From NCBI RefSeq assembly GCF_019218635.1, contig NZ_JAHUZB010000004.1, forward strand, positions 401,352-465,351: 64,000 nt of DNA. The letters run 5' to 3'. Made by a program: the position numbers and the translations under genes. This stretch comes from Enterococcus alishanensis. Lineage in GTDB: Bacteria > Bacillota > Bacilli > Lactobacillales > Enterococcaceae. Position 1 is the stretch's first letter, and every line of letters starts with the position of its first letter. The notes under the pieces are model-generated. The model saw nothing but the letters and a program-made list of their open reading frames with translations. It did not search any database and was not told the DNA's origin. Positions 34,493 to 46,400 of the stretch are shown here, piece after piece.

Positions 34493-34580
34493 TTGTTCAT
34501 TTTGATCTACTTTTTAGAAAGTAATCTTTTTTATAGGAGGACACATCGATGCTTGTTTATACACTAAAGATTACTTAGTA

Positions 34581-36356
34581 TTATAACAAACCACTGTCTT
34601 CTAATAATTCTTCAATGAATGTACCTTTAATTTTTTTTAGTTCATGCTTTTCCACTAGACTTGTAAACCAAGGAACTTTTAGATCAATTAATTTCTTTTG
34701 ATCATTTAAATAATAAGTAGCCTTCATCAATGTTCTAATATCATAGCAAGAAGCGAAAACTTCAGGAATACCTCGATCCACCTCTAATAAACCGTACACT
34801 GCTTCCATAGCTGTCCGAACTGAATATTCAGTAGTAAAAACAGTATCTCGTTTTGTTTCTGCAAAATTTCCGATAAAGGCTAAATTCTTAGATCCCTCAG
34901 GAATAACTAGTGGTCGGTCACCATTTGCACGCGGCATAAAATAAGAAGTAATATAAGGCATGTAGCAAGGCATCGTGTTGCATGAATGGATCGCTAAATC
35001 GTTGATCATTTCATTAGGAACTCCCATGTGATATAACCATTCAGCTGCAATCTCATTACCTGTGCATTCAGTGATTGTTTTTTTTGTATAGTTTCCATCA
35101 GTATCAGATATCAGTGCATAAAACCAGACGACTAGTTGATCTTTTGGTTGTTCTTTAAAATGTGGTTGACGATTTAACGTATAACTTAATTTCCAATTTG
35201 AATCTTCTACGTGAACAATTCCGCCAGTAACAACTTTTCCATTATAAGGATCTCGCTTGCTTATTTTTTCAATAAAAGGTGCAATTTTTTTATCCAATGT
35301 AGTAATGGTAGCTGAAACTACCCACGCAGCATCTGGAATATTTTCGCAGAATTTTTCTGGTCTACCAAAAGTTATGTCTTGCGCTGCTAGTTTTTTCCAA
35401 AGGTTCCAACTACCACCTAGCTTATGTGAAATAGGTGCAGGAGTATCATTATCGCCATATGTTGAACTTTCAGTAATAGAACCGTTAGTAATAAAAACTA
35501 AATCATTTTCAGTTAAATCGATTGTTTCAGGAAATCCATCTACTTTTAGTAGAATTTGTTGCGCCTGCTTTGTACCGCTTTTATCTGATTTAATTAAAAT
35601 ATTTTCCACTTGCGTATTATATTGGAAGTGAACACCAGCTTTTTTTAGAAAGCTTAACAGAGGTAATACTAATGATTCGTATTGGTTATATTTAGTAAAT
35701 TTTAATGATGAAAAATCAGCTAAAGCGTCTATATGGTGGATAAACCGCATTAAATAACGGCGCATTTCCATTGCTGAATGCCAAGTTTCAAAGGCAAACA
35801 TTGTGCACCAATAAGCCCAAAAATTTGAAGTAAGAAAATCATCAGAAAAGACCTCACTAATTTTTTTATTCTGTAGCTGACTTTCTTCCATTAAGCAAAG
35901 TGCAATTATTTCTTTTATGGCTTTTTCACTTAATAAAAATTGACCATCGGTAGCTACTTGTTCTCCCCGGTTATGAATCAAACGACAATGCGAAGAGTTG
36001 AGATCTTCTTTATTCAACCAATAAAATTCATCTAAAACAGAAGCATCTGCCTGTTCTAATGAAGGAATGGAACGGTAGAGATCCCAAAGACATTCGAAGT
36101 GACTTTCCATTTCTCGACCACCTCGTATAACGAAACCATTTTCTTGCTTGTAAATACCATCTAATGAGCCTCCGGCAAGACTCAATTCTTCGAAAATATG
36201 AATTCTATTTCCAGCCACACGACCATCACGAATCAAGAATGCTGCTGCTGCAAGTGAAGCCAGTCCAGAACCAACTAAGTAGGCAGATACCTTATCAGCT
36301 TTTTTAGGTTTTTTTGGACGTGCAAAAGCTTCATAGTTTCCATTTGAGTAATACAT
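34581..36356 (-). CDS. ohyA: Oleate hydratase
   Basis: This 591-residue FAD-dependent enzyme adds water to the cis-9 double bond of oleic and linoleic acid, giving 10-hydroxystearate. In Gram-positive bacteria it detoxifies host unsaturated fatty acids at the membrane. The FAD fold [18 protein letters not shown] (about 28-45), the [15 protein letters not shown] segment and the [17 protein letters not shown] region near residue 510 match the family (once called myosin-cross-reactive antigen). Length is standard. It is monocistronic with a palindromic operator over its promoter. Confidence 0.95.
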   Translation of the reverse strand: MYYSNGNYEAFARPKKPKKADKVSAYLVGSGLASLAAAAFLIRDGRVAGNRIHIFEELSLAGGSLDGIYKQENGFVIRGGREMESHFECLWDLYRSIPSLEQADASVLDEFYWLNKEDLNSSHCRLIHNRGEQVATDGQFLLSEKAIKEIIALCLMEESQLQNKKISEVFSDDFLTSNFWAYWCTMFAFETWHSAMEMRRYLMRFIHHIDALADFSSLKFTKYNQYESLVLPLLSFLKKAGVHFQYNTQVENILIKSDKSGTKQAQQILLKVDGFPETIDLTENDLVFITNGSITESSTYGDNDTPAPISHKLGGSWNLWKKLAAQDITFGRPEKFCENIPDAAWVVSATITTLDKKIAPFIEKISKRDPYNGKVVTGGIVHVEDSNWKLSYTLNRQPHFKEQPKDQLVVWFYALISDTDGNYTKKTITECTGNEIAAEWLYHMGVPNEMINDLAIHSCNTMPCYMPYITSYFMPRANGDRPLVIPEGSKNLAFIGNFAETKRDTVFTTEYSVRTAMEAVYGLLEVDRGIPEVFASCYDIRTLMKATYYLNDQKKLIDLKVPWFTSLVEKHELKKIKGTFIEELLEDSGLL

Positions 36357-36404
36357 TTGTCATCATTCCTTTAAAAGAATTATTTTTTTAGACTTGGACA
36401 CAAG

Positions 36405-36474
36405 AGTACTTTACATTTTTTTTCGATTTTTTTAAATAGACAAACATTGAGATTTGTCCAAAATATAAAGTACT
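36405..36474 (-). promoter_or_regulatory. ohyA promoter with nested inverted repeats
   Basis: On the minus strand TTGGAC (36456-36461) and TATTTA (36433-36438) are exactly 17 bp apart. The inverted repeat GACAAA-8-TTTGTC (36439-36444 and 36453-36458) fills the spacer, and an outer repeat AGTACTTTA/TAAAGTACT (36405-36413 and 36466-36474) frames the whole promoter. This suggests a dimeric repressor, perhaps of the TetR family responding to fatty acids; no such gene is adjacent. Confidence 0.6.
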
Positions 36475-36553
36475 TCTATATATTATTCTAGTAACTAAAT
36501 CCAATTTTTTTGTGTCTAAAATTGGAATGTTTTTCGACGTATAGTTACTATTG

Positions 36554-36596
36554 AAAAAACAGTATCCACGAGAGATTAAGCTACTCGTGAATACTG
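36554..36596 (-). terminator. Intrinsic terminator of the 36720 gene
   Basis: A 13-bp stem with two mismatches (36560-36572 and 36584-36596) is followed by six T on the minus strand. It lies about 120 bases after the stop. Confidence 0.7.
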
Positions 36597-36719
36597 CTAT
36601 ATTAATATTTTTGATTTTTCAACTAATTTGATTAAAAATTTAAAGGAATTCAAATTAAGCTAATATTTTAATTTGAACAATGAAATAGACTTTCTATTTG
36701 ACTTAATTTTTGACGTAAA

Positions 36720-38063
36720 CTAAAGGATATCTTTTGTAGAATACTGTATCTTTAAAATGATCAAATAATACATAGCAACTAGCAATAATATCAGTGCAGT
36801 GGCAATATGATTCCACGATTGCATAATCACCATACTATTATGAGTTGATACTGCTCTGCTGCTATATATAAAAAATTCTTTTACAGTCTTTTTGTCACTG
36901 GTCAAAATTACAGATGCTAATATCATTAAAATAAACTGATGTGATATACTACCAATATTTTGAATTGTATATTTTACCCATATTCTTTTATCCATAGGTA
37001 GAGACTCTGTTTCACTATACTGGATTGTCAACCAAGAATTTAAAATACTCTTAAATAAGCTAATTAAAAAAATTCCCAATGAAAAAAAGGGAGTTGCTAA
37101 AATAGTTACCAATCCCACTATCACACCTAACAATGAATAGTTTTTCATATTTTTAAAGATGAATTTTTTTGTTGGAGTACTTAAAAACATGCCTAAAACA
37201 TAAGGGAGATACACTTTAAAAGCTACTGCCTCTCTTCCATAATATCCACTAGCGTATAAGGAACAAAATAAAAATAAATAATTTCCCAATGATCCATTAA
37301 TTATGGTTAAAAAAGATAAAGAACGCGGTAGTCTTTTTTCCTCGTGAGATTTAAAAATAAATAACATTATAACACCTAAAATAATAAAAAAAATATATCC
37401 ATAAATAAAATAATCAAATTCCTCTGAGTTTAGCATTAGTCTGCTAGATCGTAACAAAAATAATAGAAATAAGAAACTAAAAAATAAAACTAAATAGCTA
37501 TTTTTGGATTCTTCTAAATCGTGGGATGCTATTTTATATCCTGAATACTGATAAACCATATATAATGAGATGATATACAGTAAACCATAGAATGAGAAAC
37601 ACAAACTATAACGAAAGTTTATGGGTGAGAACATAGTAATGCCTAATATCGCAATCATAATCAGTGATATAATATTGCTATTTTTTTGTTTTTCATTCTG
37701 TTTTTTTAAATAAATATTTAAACTTGTATTTGAAGGTGGTAGCCACGCTCCACTTAGCCCTAAAAAAAATCCACCTAAAATGTACATGGGAAAATAAGTG
37801 CTACCCAATACACTAAAAATACATCCCAGTAGCCCGCTTATCAAAGAGATTTTCAAAAGGCTATAACTATTCAACGTAGTTTTTATTCCACGAATAAAAA
37901 AAATACCTGTCATCCTAAAAATATAAAAAAGAATGAAGGGAAGTATAGTACTCCAGTTAGATCCATTGCTTAACTGAATAAAAAGCATAAATGGAATAAT
38001 GATTATGGTCGTACTAATAATAGACAGTGCACATTGTCCAATAAGATTCAAATTTCTTCTCAT
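36720..38063 (-). CDS. Polytopic membrane protein, possible MFS-like permease
   Basis: This protein of about 447 residues has roughly 12 hydrophobic helices and a basic N-terminus. Glycine-rich loops (LISGLLGCIFSVLG, GGFFLGLSGAWLPP) resemble the A-motif region of major facilitator carriers, but no family signature is certain. Start at 38063 follows AAGGAG. Lys and Asn are frequent and the gene is AT-rich compared with its neighbours on the left, which fits acquired DNA. No substrate can be proposed. Confidence 0.6.
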   Translation of the reverse strand: MRRNLNLIGQCALSIISTTIIIIPFMLFIQLSNGSNWSTILPFILFYIFRMTGIFFIRGIKTTLNSYSLLKISLISGLLGCIFSVLGSTYFPMYILGGFFLGLSGAWLPPSNTSLNIYLKKQNEKQKNSNIISLIMIAILGITMFSPINFRYSLCFSFYGLLYIISLYMVYQYSGYKIASHDLEESKNSYLVLFFSFLFLLFLLRSSRLMLNSEEFDYFIYGYIFFIILGVIMLFIFKSHEEKRLPRSLSFLTIINGSLGNYLFLFCSLYASGYYGREAVAFKVYLPYVLGMFLSTPTKKFIFKNMKNYSLLGVIVGLVTILATPFFSLGIFLISLFKSILNSWLTIQYSETESLPMDKRIWVKYTIQNIGSISHQFILMILASVILTSDKKTVKEFFIYSSRAVSTHNSMVIMQSWNHIATALILLLVAMYYLIILKIQYSTKDIL

Positions 38064-38277
38064 TTTTTCTCCTTTTTTGTAATACATGTTTTAATTTGAT
38101 TTTTTAAATTTCAGAATATAAAATTGAAACTGATAATTTGACTATTTTTCCCAGGTGATATTGAACGGTTAGTTTCTAACTTATTACATTTATAATCACA
38201 GGCTGTGCTTTGAAACATAGCTAAAGTAACTAGTTATAAATTGCTATTGATAATTGGAATTAAATTCAATAGAAAAA

Positions 38278-38307
38278 TAAAAAATCGAAGTAGAATACTC
38301 TACTCCG
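38278..38307 (-). terminator. Intrinsic terminator of the 38330 gene
   Basis: The stem CGGAGTAG/CTACTTCG (one wobble) is followed by ATTTTTTATTTTT on the minus strand. Confidence 0.75.
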
Positions 38308-38329
38308 AAAAAGATTTGAATTTTTATGA

Positions 38330-38632
38330 TTACAATACATTTCCCGTAGTATCTTTAATTTTCTTTCCTATTTGTTTTACTTTTTCTCTACTATTTTTTA
38401 CATCTTTAGCAATTTGGTTAAGAGAATTTAATTCACTATCAGATAAATCATCAACAATATTTAATAATTTTTCATTATTGTTAAATTTATCTCTGACAAC
38501 TTTTTTTGTTTTGTAACGAGTTACTTCACTCTCAATTTTCCCTAATATTTTTTCAGAAAAATTAACTGTAGCATATGCCCCTGTTATTGCCAGTAAACCA
38601 ATTCCTATACTAATTTTAGTTCGGTTTTTCAT
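38330..38632 (-). CDS. Small membrane-anchored coiled-coil protein
   Basis: This 100-residue protein has one N-terminal hydrophobic segment (ISIGIGLLAITGAYATVNF) and a charged helical remainder rich in Lys, Asp and Asn. It resembles YtxH-like stress proteins in layout, but the family is not certain. Start at 38632 follows AAGGACGG. It lies 62 bases after the 38695 gene and may share its transcript. Confidence 0.6.
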   Translation of the reverse strand: MKNRTKISIGIGLLAITGAYATVNFSEKILGKIESEVTRYKTKKVVRDKFNNNEKLLNIVDDLSDSELNSLNQIAKDVKNSREKVKQIGKKIKDTTGNVL

Positions 38633-38694
38633 AAACATCCGTCCTTTTATAAAAAGCTATGATTAATGTATAAGTAAACATTTATAGCTCAATG

Positions 38695-38949
38695 TCACTT
38701 CAAATTTTCAAAATAAGTATCGATTTTATTCATTTCATCTTCATCATATTTATCATATTTACCAGCATCATATAAAATATGTTTAATTTCATGAATTGCT
38801 TTCTTTTCTGCATACCATTTCTTAAATTCATGTTCCTTGCTAGTATCTTCATTAAGTGAATTAAGTTTATCCAACTCACTATCTAATTTAACTACTGTGT
38901 CAGTCACATTATTGGCTACATTTTCTTCTTTTTTTTCATAATCCGTCAT
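38695..38949 (-). CDS. Small acidic hypothetical protein
   Basis: This 84-residue hydrophilic protein (MTDYEKKEENVANNVTDTVV) is highly charged and predicted to be helical, with no membrane segment. The start at 38949 is chosen over the ATG at 38958 on spacing to AGCGGTG, but the site is weak. Its partner may be the membrane protein at 38330. Function unknown. Confidence 0.55.
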   Translation of the reverse strand: MTDYEKKEENVANNVTDTVVKLDSELDKLNSLNEDTSKEHEFKKWYAEKKAIHEIKHILYDAGKYDKYDEDEMNKIDTYFENLK

Positions 38950-39148
38950 AATAAACACCGCTTTCTTTATTTGTAGGTCTATAATACTCCGAAATAATTT
39001 TTACGTCTAATCATAATTGGATTTACTTAGTAACCATGCTAAATAAGTAATTTTTTAATTGAAAATAAAAAATCGGATATCCTTTGTTTCTCCCATTTTT
39101 TTGATTCTTAGGAAGTGGAGAAGAACAGTCAATAATAGATTTTCTTTA

Positions 39149-39596
39149 CTAGTATTTTATTGTTAATCTAATTTCATCTTGATCCATTAATGCCAACATG
39201 TGTTCCTTAATCTGTTGCTTGCATATTGTCTCATCCAACATTTATGCCATAATCAGAAAGTATTTTCTGCTTTCTCACTTTGACAACTTCATCTGAATAC
39301 ATTTCATCTTTTGTTTTACCATGTAAACCTTAATTTTTTTCCAAAGGTTTATTTTTTGAGATCCTACTACATATATTTCTGGTATATATTTTGTATCATA
39401 ACCTAATGACAATAAAAACAGAAAATCACTACGTTTGAAATTAGCCCAATCATTTTTAATTGACGGAAGGGGATGACTTGAATCAAATAAAAGTTCAACT
39501 AGATTTTTATATTTTTTGTAATTCCTCTTTATTACTTGATCAATCGGGATTACTATTTGTAACAGTAAGTAATCTCATTTTCAGTAATTTATTCAT
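39149..39596 (-). pseudogene. Frameshifted remnant of an unknown gene
   Basis: The minus strand encodes a protein-like sequence only if three shifts are allowed, near 39540, 39325 and 39240. The parts read MNKLLKMRLLTVTNSNP, then IDQVIKRNYKKYKNLVELL through WKKI, then GLHGKTKDEMYSDEVVKV, then ETICKQQIKEHMLALMDQD up to a stop at 39149. GGTGATATTT lies before the ATG at 39594-39596. The family is not recognised. Confidence 0.55.
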
Positions 39597-39810
39597 AAAT
39601 ATCACCTAATAACTAGTAGCTTCTTTCTTTAATGGCATGAATTGTTTTTCTTGGCAAATTCAACTCTCTTACGTTAATGCCGATACAATGACTGAGTAAA
39701 GAAAAGCTTTGCTTATTCTATTCTTATATTTTTGTTAATTTTGATTTGTCTAAAGTATCTTCCGTAATCTCCAACACATTGCTGAAATTGTTCTACCAAT
39801 CCTCCACCAG

Positions 39811-40511
39811 TTAATCTTTTTTCTCTTTACTATTTGTTAGAATTTCAACTTGCTTAGTAAGATAATCAATTTTTTCATGCGATTTTTCTATTTCAGAAGA
39901 ATGTTTTTTGTGTATCTTATTTTTACTAAAATAATTTGTTATCGTCGAAGTAATCAAACTGATAAAACCTAATCCAAATAGCATAGTTATTGAAGCAGTT
40001 AGTTTGCCCCAGGCTGTTTTTGGAATAATATCTCCATAACCCAAAGTAGTTACTGTTTCAATACTCCACCAAATACTTTCTCCATAATTTTTATTTTCAA
40101 AAAAGCTAAAAAAACCACTACCGACAAATATAATACAAGCACTTGCATAAAGTCCGTATATAAAAACATTTTCATACAAAAAACTATTCTTTTTTTCCCT
40201 AACTTAAGCATTAAATTAATGATTCTAAAAATTCTATTGGTGCTGAATAAGAGATTGCCAGTAAGTAAATTAAATGGGAGTATAGCAACTAAATCAAATA
40301 TATTTTCTAAAAAAAACTCCTTTTTTTTCTCAGACATCAAGAATCTAGTAAGGTAGCTAATAATAAAATATAAAGTAATCGCCATGTCTAAGAGATTGTA
40401 TGGGAATAAACTTAAATCAATTACTCTGGCTAAATTTAATATAAAAAGTATTATCCAAAAAATAGTTAAAATAAAATCAAATAATGAATAAATAGAATGT
40501 TTTGATTTCAT
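39811..40511 (-). pseudogene. Voltage-gated-type potassium channel, frameshifted
   Basis: Two overlapping frames form one six-helix channel. The first (from ATG 40509-40511 behind GAGGAGG) has four helices and an S4-like NRIFRIINLMLKLGKK. The second holds S5, the pore with TTLGYGD selectivity filter, S6 (MLFGLGFISLITSTI) and a cytoplasmic coiled coil. The frame breaks at a run of seven A near 40195; one more A would restore LGKK-NSFLYENVF. It could be a true mutation, a slippage-controlled gene or a sequence error. Confidence 0.78.
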
Positions 40512-40591
40512 TGTCGCCTCCTCTAAATTTTTGTCAAAAAATTGTCCTTTTCTGATATGTCCAAAATTGATCAGATTATTAGGTATATATT

Positions 40592-42065
40592 TTAGATTTT
40601 ATTGAAATAGCCTTCACAGGCTACTTCAGACTGTAGACAAAGATGTTCCAAATTCGGGAAATTTGAATTTGGAACATCTTTTATCTGTTTTATCTCAAAT
40701 TTAACGTAAAAAAATAAAGGCCTCCTGCCTTTCCATAGCCATGTGGCTAATTTTTTTAGATTCATTGTAGCAAACACAAGCATCGTATGCGTCGCCACTT
40801 TCTCCAAGCCTCGATACTTGGTCCAACGCATCCCATGCTTCTCTTTTGCATCCGCAAATATTCGTTCAATCATTTCTTTCCGTTTTTTATAAATCGCTTT
40901 ATTCACGTCAGTTAGGCGAAGATGTTCCACTTCATCCATCAGATCACCCCAGACATGTCTTGTAATCATCCGCTGATGATTTTTACTTTTTGTACATTCT
41001 TCCAATAATTGACAACAGGCACACTCTTTGGGATTAGATTTATACTCTCGGTATCCTTCATGGGTCACTGTAGAAAATTTCAGCATTTGATCCTGTGGAC
41101 AAATGTAACAATCATAATATTTATCATAGAGAAATTGATTTTTTGAAATAAGTCCTTTTTTTCCTTTAAGACGGGTGTTGGGTAAATCGAAGATGAAGCT
41201 GCGATAAAAAGTGAATAAATTTTGGTGTCTTATAACCAGCATCGGCAACGACACATTTCATTTCGGAAAAAAGTCGTTTTGACTGCATCACTAGTTGATC
41301 TGCAATTTGACTGTCATGAATATTTCCAGGAGTGACAATCGTGCTGATGACAAAACCGTCGTCAGCACAAAAAGTATGGGCAGAATAAGCAAATTGTTTT
41401 TTCCGCTCGCCTTTGACGCAATAACCACTTTCCGGATCGCTTTTACTTATTTTTCTTTCTTTCAGTTTCACTTCGCTTTCTAAATACAAAGTAAAAGGAC
41501 GTTTTCCTGCCTCTATCCGTTGCCGATTAACTTCATCTTCTAACTCACCCTGGAATGCTTTCGCTTCATCATGAGTCATTTCCTTTGTAAATTTATGTTT
41601 ATTGGCATTGGCTTTAATATGCGTAGAATCAAGATACAAGTTATTCTCTGTCACAAAGCCCGCTTTTACTACTTGTTCTAAAATGTAAGCAAATATTTCT
41701 TCAAATAAAGTGGTTTCTCTAAAACGTCGCACATAATTTTTACCAAAGGTTGAAAAATGAGGGATTCTATCTTCGAAAGAATAGCCTAAAAGCCAATGAT
41801 AAGCGACATTAGTTTCTACTTCTTTAATTGTTTGTCGCATGGAACGAATACCAAAAAGATACTGGATGAACACTAATTTGATAAGGATGATTGGGCCAAT
41901 ACTAGGTCTTCCAAGATTTGAATAGGTTTTTTCAACAATTGGATAAATAAAATCAAAATCAATCGCAGCATCAATCTTTCGAACAAGATGATCTTTAGGA
42001 ACGAGATCATCAATAGTTATCAAGGCAAATGGGTTTCTTCCATTGGTATTATTTTTAGACATCAT
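40592..42065 (-). pseudogene. IS1182-family transposase, frameshifted
   Basis: The first frame (42065 to 41166) has the N-terminal part (DDLVPKDHLVRKIDAAIDF, LDSTHIKANANKHK, VVADAGYKTPKF with the catalytic Asp residues). The second (from about 41215 to 40592) holds the C-terminal part (YYDCYICPQDQMLKF, Cys cluster KECACCQLLEEC, RIFADAKEKHGMRWTKYRGL). A shift lies between 41165 and 41215, where the usual LPYTR region is altered. The product would be inactive without correction. AAGGAG precedes two adjacent ATGs. Confidence 0.85.
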
Positions 42066-42158
42066 TTCGACACCACTCCTTGAATACGATTTCATATTTC
42101 AATTATAAAATAAAAAACTGTAGATGGCATCCATAAAATGGACTTTGTCTACAGTCTG
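40627..42158. mobile_element. IS1182-family insertion sequence
   Basis: The element is about 1,532 bp and is bounded by the perfect inverted repeat CAGACTGTAGACAAAG (40627-40642) and its complement (42143-42158). It holds only the frameshifted transposase. The transposase stop lies just outside the left repeat. No certain target duplication was seen. Confidence 0.75.
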
Positions 42159-42159
42159 G

Positions 42160-42188
42160 CTACTCTAATAATAGAGTAGTCTTTTTTT
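42160..42188 (+). terminator. Terminator-like hairpin at the IS1182 right end
   Basis: The stem CTACTCT/AGAGTAG with loop AATAAT is followed by TCTTTTTTT on the plus strand. It is adjacent to the right inverted repeat. Confidence 0.6.
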
Positions 42189-42494
42189 GATAAATAATAT
42201 TTCACGTTGAGGAAAAATGTTAAGATTTTTCGAATAAATTAATTGACTAGAAGTTTATAAAAATATAGCCAAAAAATTTATATTTTTGGCGCAATTTTTT
42301 GACTAAATTAAGTATCTATAGAGTTACTAATCATTTCTATAAAAACGTTCATATCAACATCTTGTAATAAAAAAATAGAAACATTTTTAAAATTTAATCG
42401 TATAGTGGGTATCAAAATATTTTTTTAATGATAGATTTTTAAATGTTCTTTAGTAGGTTATAAACATCCGTTTGTCTGTATCTTAATTATAAAG

Positions 42495-42985
42495 CCATTA
42501 AAACTTGTCAGATTTAGTTGGATTGCTCTGTTTAAGGGTTCTTTTGCTTTTGTCACCATTTTATTGAAATAGCTATAAATTGTGGTTCTAGAGAGGTATC
42601 ATTTTCAGCAATTGTTATTCTGGGCGATTTCCAAAATGCCCTATCTCTCTTGCGGTTGCACGACTAGAAGCAGAACGTTCTAATATTAAGTTACGTTATA
42701 ATTCTGCAAAAGCTGCGAACAGATGAAACATCAATTGACAAGCAGAATTGGACTTATGCATAGTAATATTTTCTTGTAAACTATGAAAACTGACTCCACG
42801 CTCATTCACTAGATTGACAATTGAAATAAGATCTTCCATATTCCTTCCTAATCAGTCCAATCGCCGAACTACCAAAGTGTCACCCCTACGGACAAATTCA
42901 ATTGCAGTTTCTAATCTAGGTCAATTACTTTTTGCTCCACTTATATGATCAGTGAAATTATCTGAGCATCAGGATATTAAGTTAG
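42495..42985 (-). pseudogene. Serine resolvase/invertase relic
   Basis: On the minus strand the residues IEFVRRGDTLVVRRLD, LGRNMEDLISIVNLVNERG, VSFHSLQENITMHKS and CQLMFHLFAAFAEL match Tn3-type resolvases, with stop codons after ISGAKSN, after RRLD and after FAEL. The C-terminal part (TIAENDTSLEPQ, then NRAIQLNLTSF) follows in shifted frames. The N-terminal catalytic serine region is lost. It is a decayed transposon or plasmid remnant. Confidence 0.75.
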
Positions 42986-43096
42986 TAATAGGTATATTGA
43001 ACCAATTAGATAATTTAAAGAAAAGTACCTTTTTTCATAGTGATAAATGTGCTACTTATATATTTAAAGTAATATTGTGAAATAGCAAAAAAAGGC

Positions 43097-43243
43097 ATTA
43101 CCAAAAGAACGTCCCATAAAAGGAAATCTTCTGATAATGCACCCGTAGAATCGTTTCACGGCTCAATAAATTATGGAACGTTCTACATATTAAAGAACCA
43201 ATTGATTATTAATGATAGAGTAATCGTTATTATTGTAGAATAA
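43097..43243 (+). pseudogene. IS3-family transposase fragment
   Basis: The plus frame reads SSDNAPVESFHGSINYG, the part around the catalytic Glu of IS3-type OrfB (usually DNAPxESF). Only about 48 codons remain, ending at 43243, with no ribosome binding site. The rest of 42986-43400 shows no gene. Confidence 0.65.
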
Positions 43244-43400
43244 ATACATCTATTTTTGGATTAATCAGCGAATTTTAGCAAAATTAGGTTGTTACTTTCC
43301 GATTGAATTTCGAATTCAAGCAACAAGTTGACCACTCTTTTTTTTGTATCAAAATAAATGTACTTTCGGATATTAAAAAGTATTATTTTAACCTACCAAA

Positions 43401-46400
43401 TTATTTAACGGAATACCAACTTACACCTTCATCTTTCCAGCCAACTTCAATTAAGGAATCTTTTTCATTAATTGAAGTTGTAAAGTTATGAGAACCTGTT
43501 TTAGCATTTGGATTATACTGACGATAAATAGGTATATCTCCTCCAGAAAACCATCCAATTCCTTCATCTTTCCACCCTTGAGATACAAGATACGTCTTTT
43601 CATCGTTACTCAATGTATAATGGTGATCGCCAACATTTGGATTGTATAATCGATAGATTGGATCTCCCGACATGGGTACACGCCATCCAATCCCCTCATC
43701 TCTCCAACCATCTTTTAACAACTCATTCTTTTCTTGAATGCTCTGTGTGTAAAAGTGTTCTCCATTATTTGGGTTATAGATACGATACATAATAGTAATT
43801 TGATCATCTTTCACTAACACAGTTAATTTAACTTTGATAGCTTGATCATCAGAGCTTCTTAAGGTTACTTCATATTCACCGGCTTTGGTAATATCATTGC
43901 CGCCAAAATCAGCAGTTACATCTACAGCTGAACCATTTTTATCAGTTGCACTGGCTTTAAAGTCCGACGCTGTTGGCGTCTTATCTCCTACATACATATT
44001 GTAGTCTGATCCAGCGATACTTTGTTTATTGGCTTTTACAGTTAATTTTATTATTTTCGTTTGGCCATCAGAACTTTTCAAAGTAACGTTGTACTCGCCT
44101 GCTTTTGTAATATCATTGTCACCAAAATCTACAGTTACATCTACAGCTGAACCTGTTTTGTCAGTTGCACTGGCCTTAAAATCTGCCACTGTTGGTGTCT
44201 TATCTCCTATATACATTGTATAGTCGGATGCTACAAAAGAACGTTGATCTTTTGTCCATTTCGCATAAATAGTGGTATCTTCATTTATTGGCACTGAAAA
44301 ATCGAAAGGAACGGTTAATTCCTTATCTTTGAACCAACCATCAAAACTATAATTTTCTTTACTTGGTGAGGACGCAGAGATGACTTCTCCCGTTAACACC
44401 CACTGGTCTATAATAGTTGTACCACCATCTGTCGCAAATACTACTTTTTTATAATTCTCAACATTAGACTTCCAGACATATTTGCCTGCTTTTTCGCCAG
44501 TATATTCTTTATAGTCTTTGAAGAAAGTTTGATTTGTTCCCATAGTAATACTTGGATTAGACAATTTTATCCACTCATGGGAAGCACTTCTTCCAATGGC
44601 TTGATTGTCAAAAATCGCTCTCTCACCTAAAGTCAATTCTTTTAGTCTGTCAAGGCTATTGAACATATAAGGAAAATCGGTAATATTGTTTGTATCGAAA
44701 TTTGATAAGTCTAATGATTCAATATTGCCAGATCCATAAAACATACCTTGAAAATTACTTACATTTTTCGTATCAAAAGTAGATAAGTTTAATTTAGTAA
44801 TTACAGATTCATATGCAAACATATCTTGCATATTAGTAACTAATGAAGTGTCTAAATTTGACATATTATCAAACTGTTCAATTTTTCCTAAACGAGCAAA
44901 TAAAGAAGCTGAATTTTTAGGAGCTCGGACAGATTTATTAAAGACAATTTTTTTTATTTGACTACTATCGATTTTATACTCATCGGCTCTATTCCATGGA
45001 GAGTTTGAAGATTCCCCTAAAATACCTACATCTAAGAAAGTTAAAATTCCCGATTTATTGTTGAAGTCCCAAGTAACAGAGCCCCAAATTTTATCGTTTA
45101 CTTTATCAATTTCTATGGGAACTTTGTAATTTCCTGAAGGACCTTCATTAGTCTCTATGTGAACATATAAATAATCTGAATTACTATAAATAATGCAAAA
45201 AGATTTTAAAGACAGTTTCATTTTTTGCGGCAAAGAGTAAAGTGTCTCTGGTTCAAATAGCTCTGAAAATTTAATAGAATCAATTCCGGACTCAATTCTC
45301 GAAAGTTTAATATTTTTCACTTGAACCGAGAGACTTTCAAATGCCGTATGGTCCCCATCATAATGAGTTATATCATCATCATAAAAGATATTTCGTTCAA
45401 TAAGTTCAGACGGCTTTTTAAATTGTTTCATTTTTTCTAAAGACTGTTCGTTTGGATAAAGTCCCCATTTTTGAAAAAAATCAGATAAGTCACGTTTAGT
45501 AACTGTACTAATGTAAGTCATAAATAACTGCTGCTTCTGATTATCATTATATCTATCTGGAAGAGCTATTTCTCCTAAAATTGAAGCAGTTCTATATTCT
45601 TCGTTTAACTTTGCAAATATATCGTCTCCATAAGATTCCATTAACTGAGCGAACATTCCTAACTTGAAAAATGGATCTTCAATTTCATCAAAATTTTTGA
45701 CATTTGAATTTTCAAGATATGTTCTTATTTCTGGTGCTAAACTTTTGAAATCTTCAATTTCTGCAGTAGAATGGCCCACGTTTTTCAGAGTGTAATAAGA
45801 ACAAATATTTACAGTAACTTCAGTCATTCCAGACCATGTATAATAAGGGTTTTGGAACAGATGTCCAGTCTCATGCCAAAGACCCCAGATAGCTTTTATC
45901 ATAGGTGGTTTTGGTGATACGCCAGTAAATTCGTCTAAAATATTTTTAAACCCTTGCGTATTGTGCAAAGAAATCCGCTCGTCTCCAGCATTAAACATTC
46001 CATTATTTAAGTCTTCATCTGCTTTAACATAGTGAATCTTACCAGATAAATAATTCAGACTATCAATACCAGTAAAATTAAGGCCTGATGATTCTGCTCC
46101 AAAAACTGCAATCTTATCAAAATAATCAACAAAATTATTTATACCATAATTCATATTAATTTTAGTTAATTGTTTTATATATTCGCTGGGTTTAGGGATT
46201 GTTAATATAGAATGTGCACCAACAAATTCTATAAAAGGAGGAGTGTCATTAGAAATATCTGAGAAAAACTCGGTGGGATCTGTTACTCCTTTTTCAAATA
46301 GTGGATATTCTTTCCCCCCCTCAATAGAGACAAATAGAGACAACTTGATTATTTCCGCTGACATTTTCAATATAGATAATAGTTTTTTTATCATTGATAC

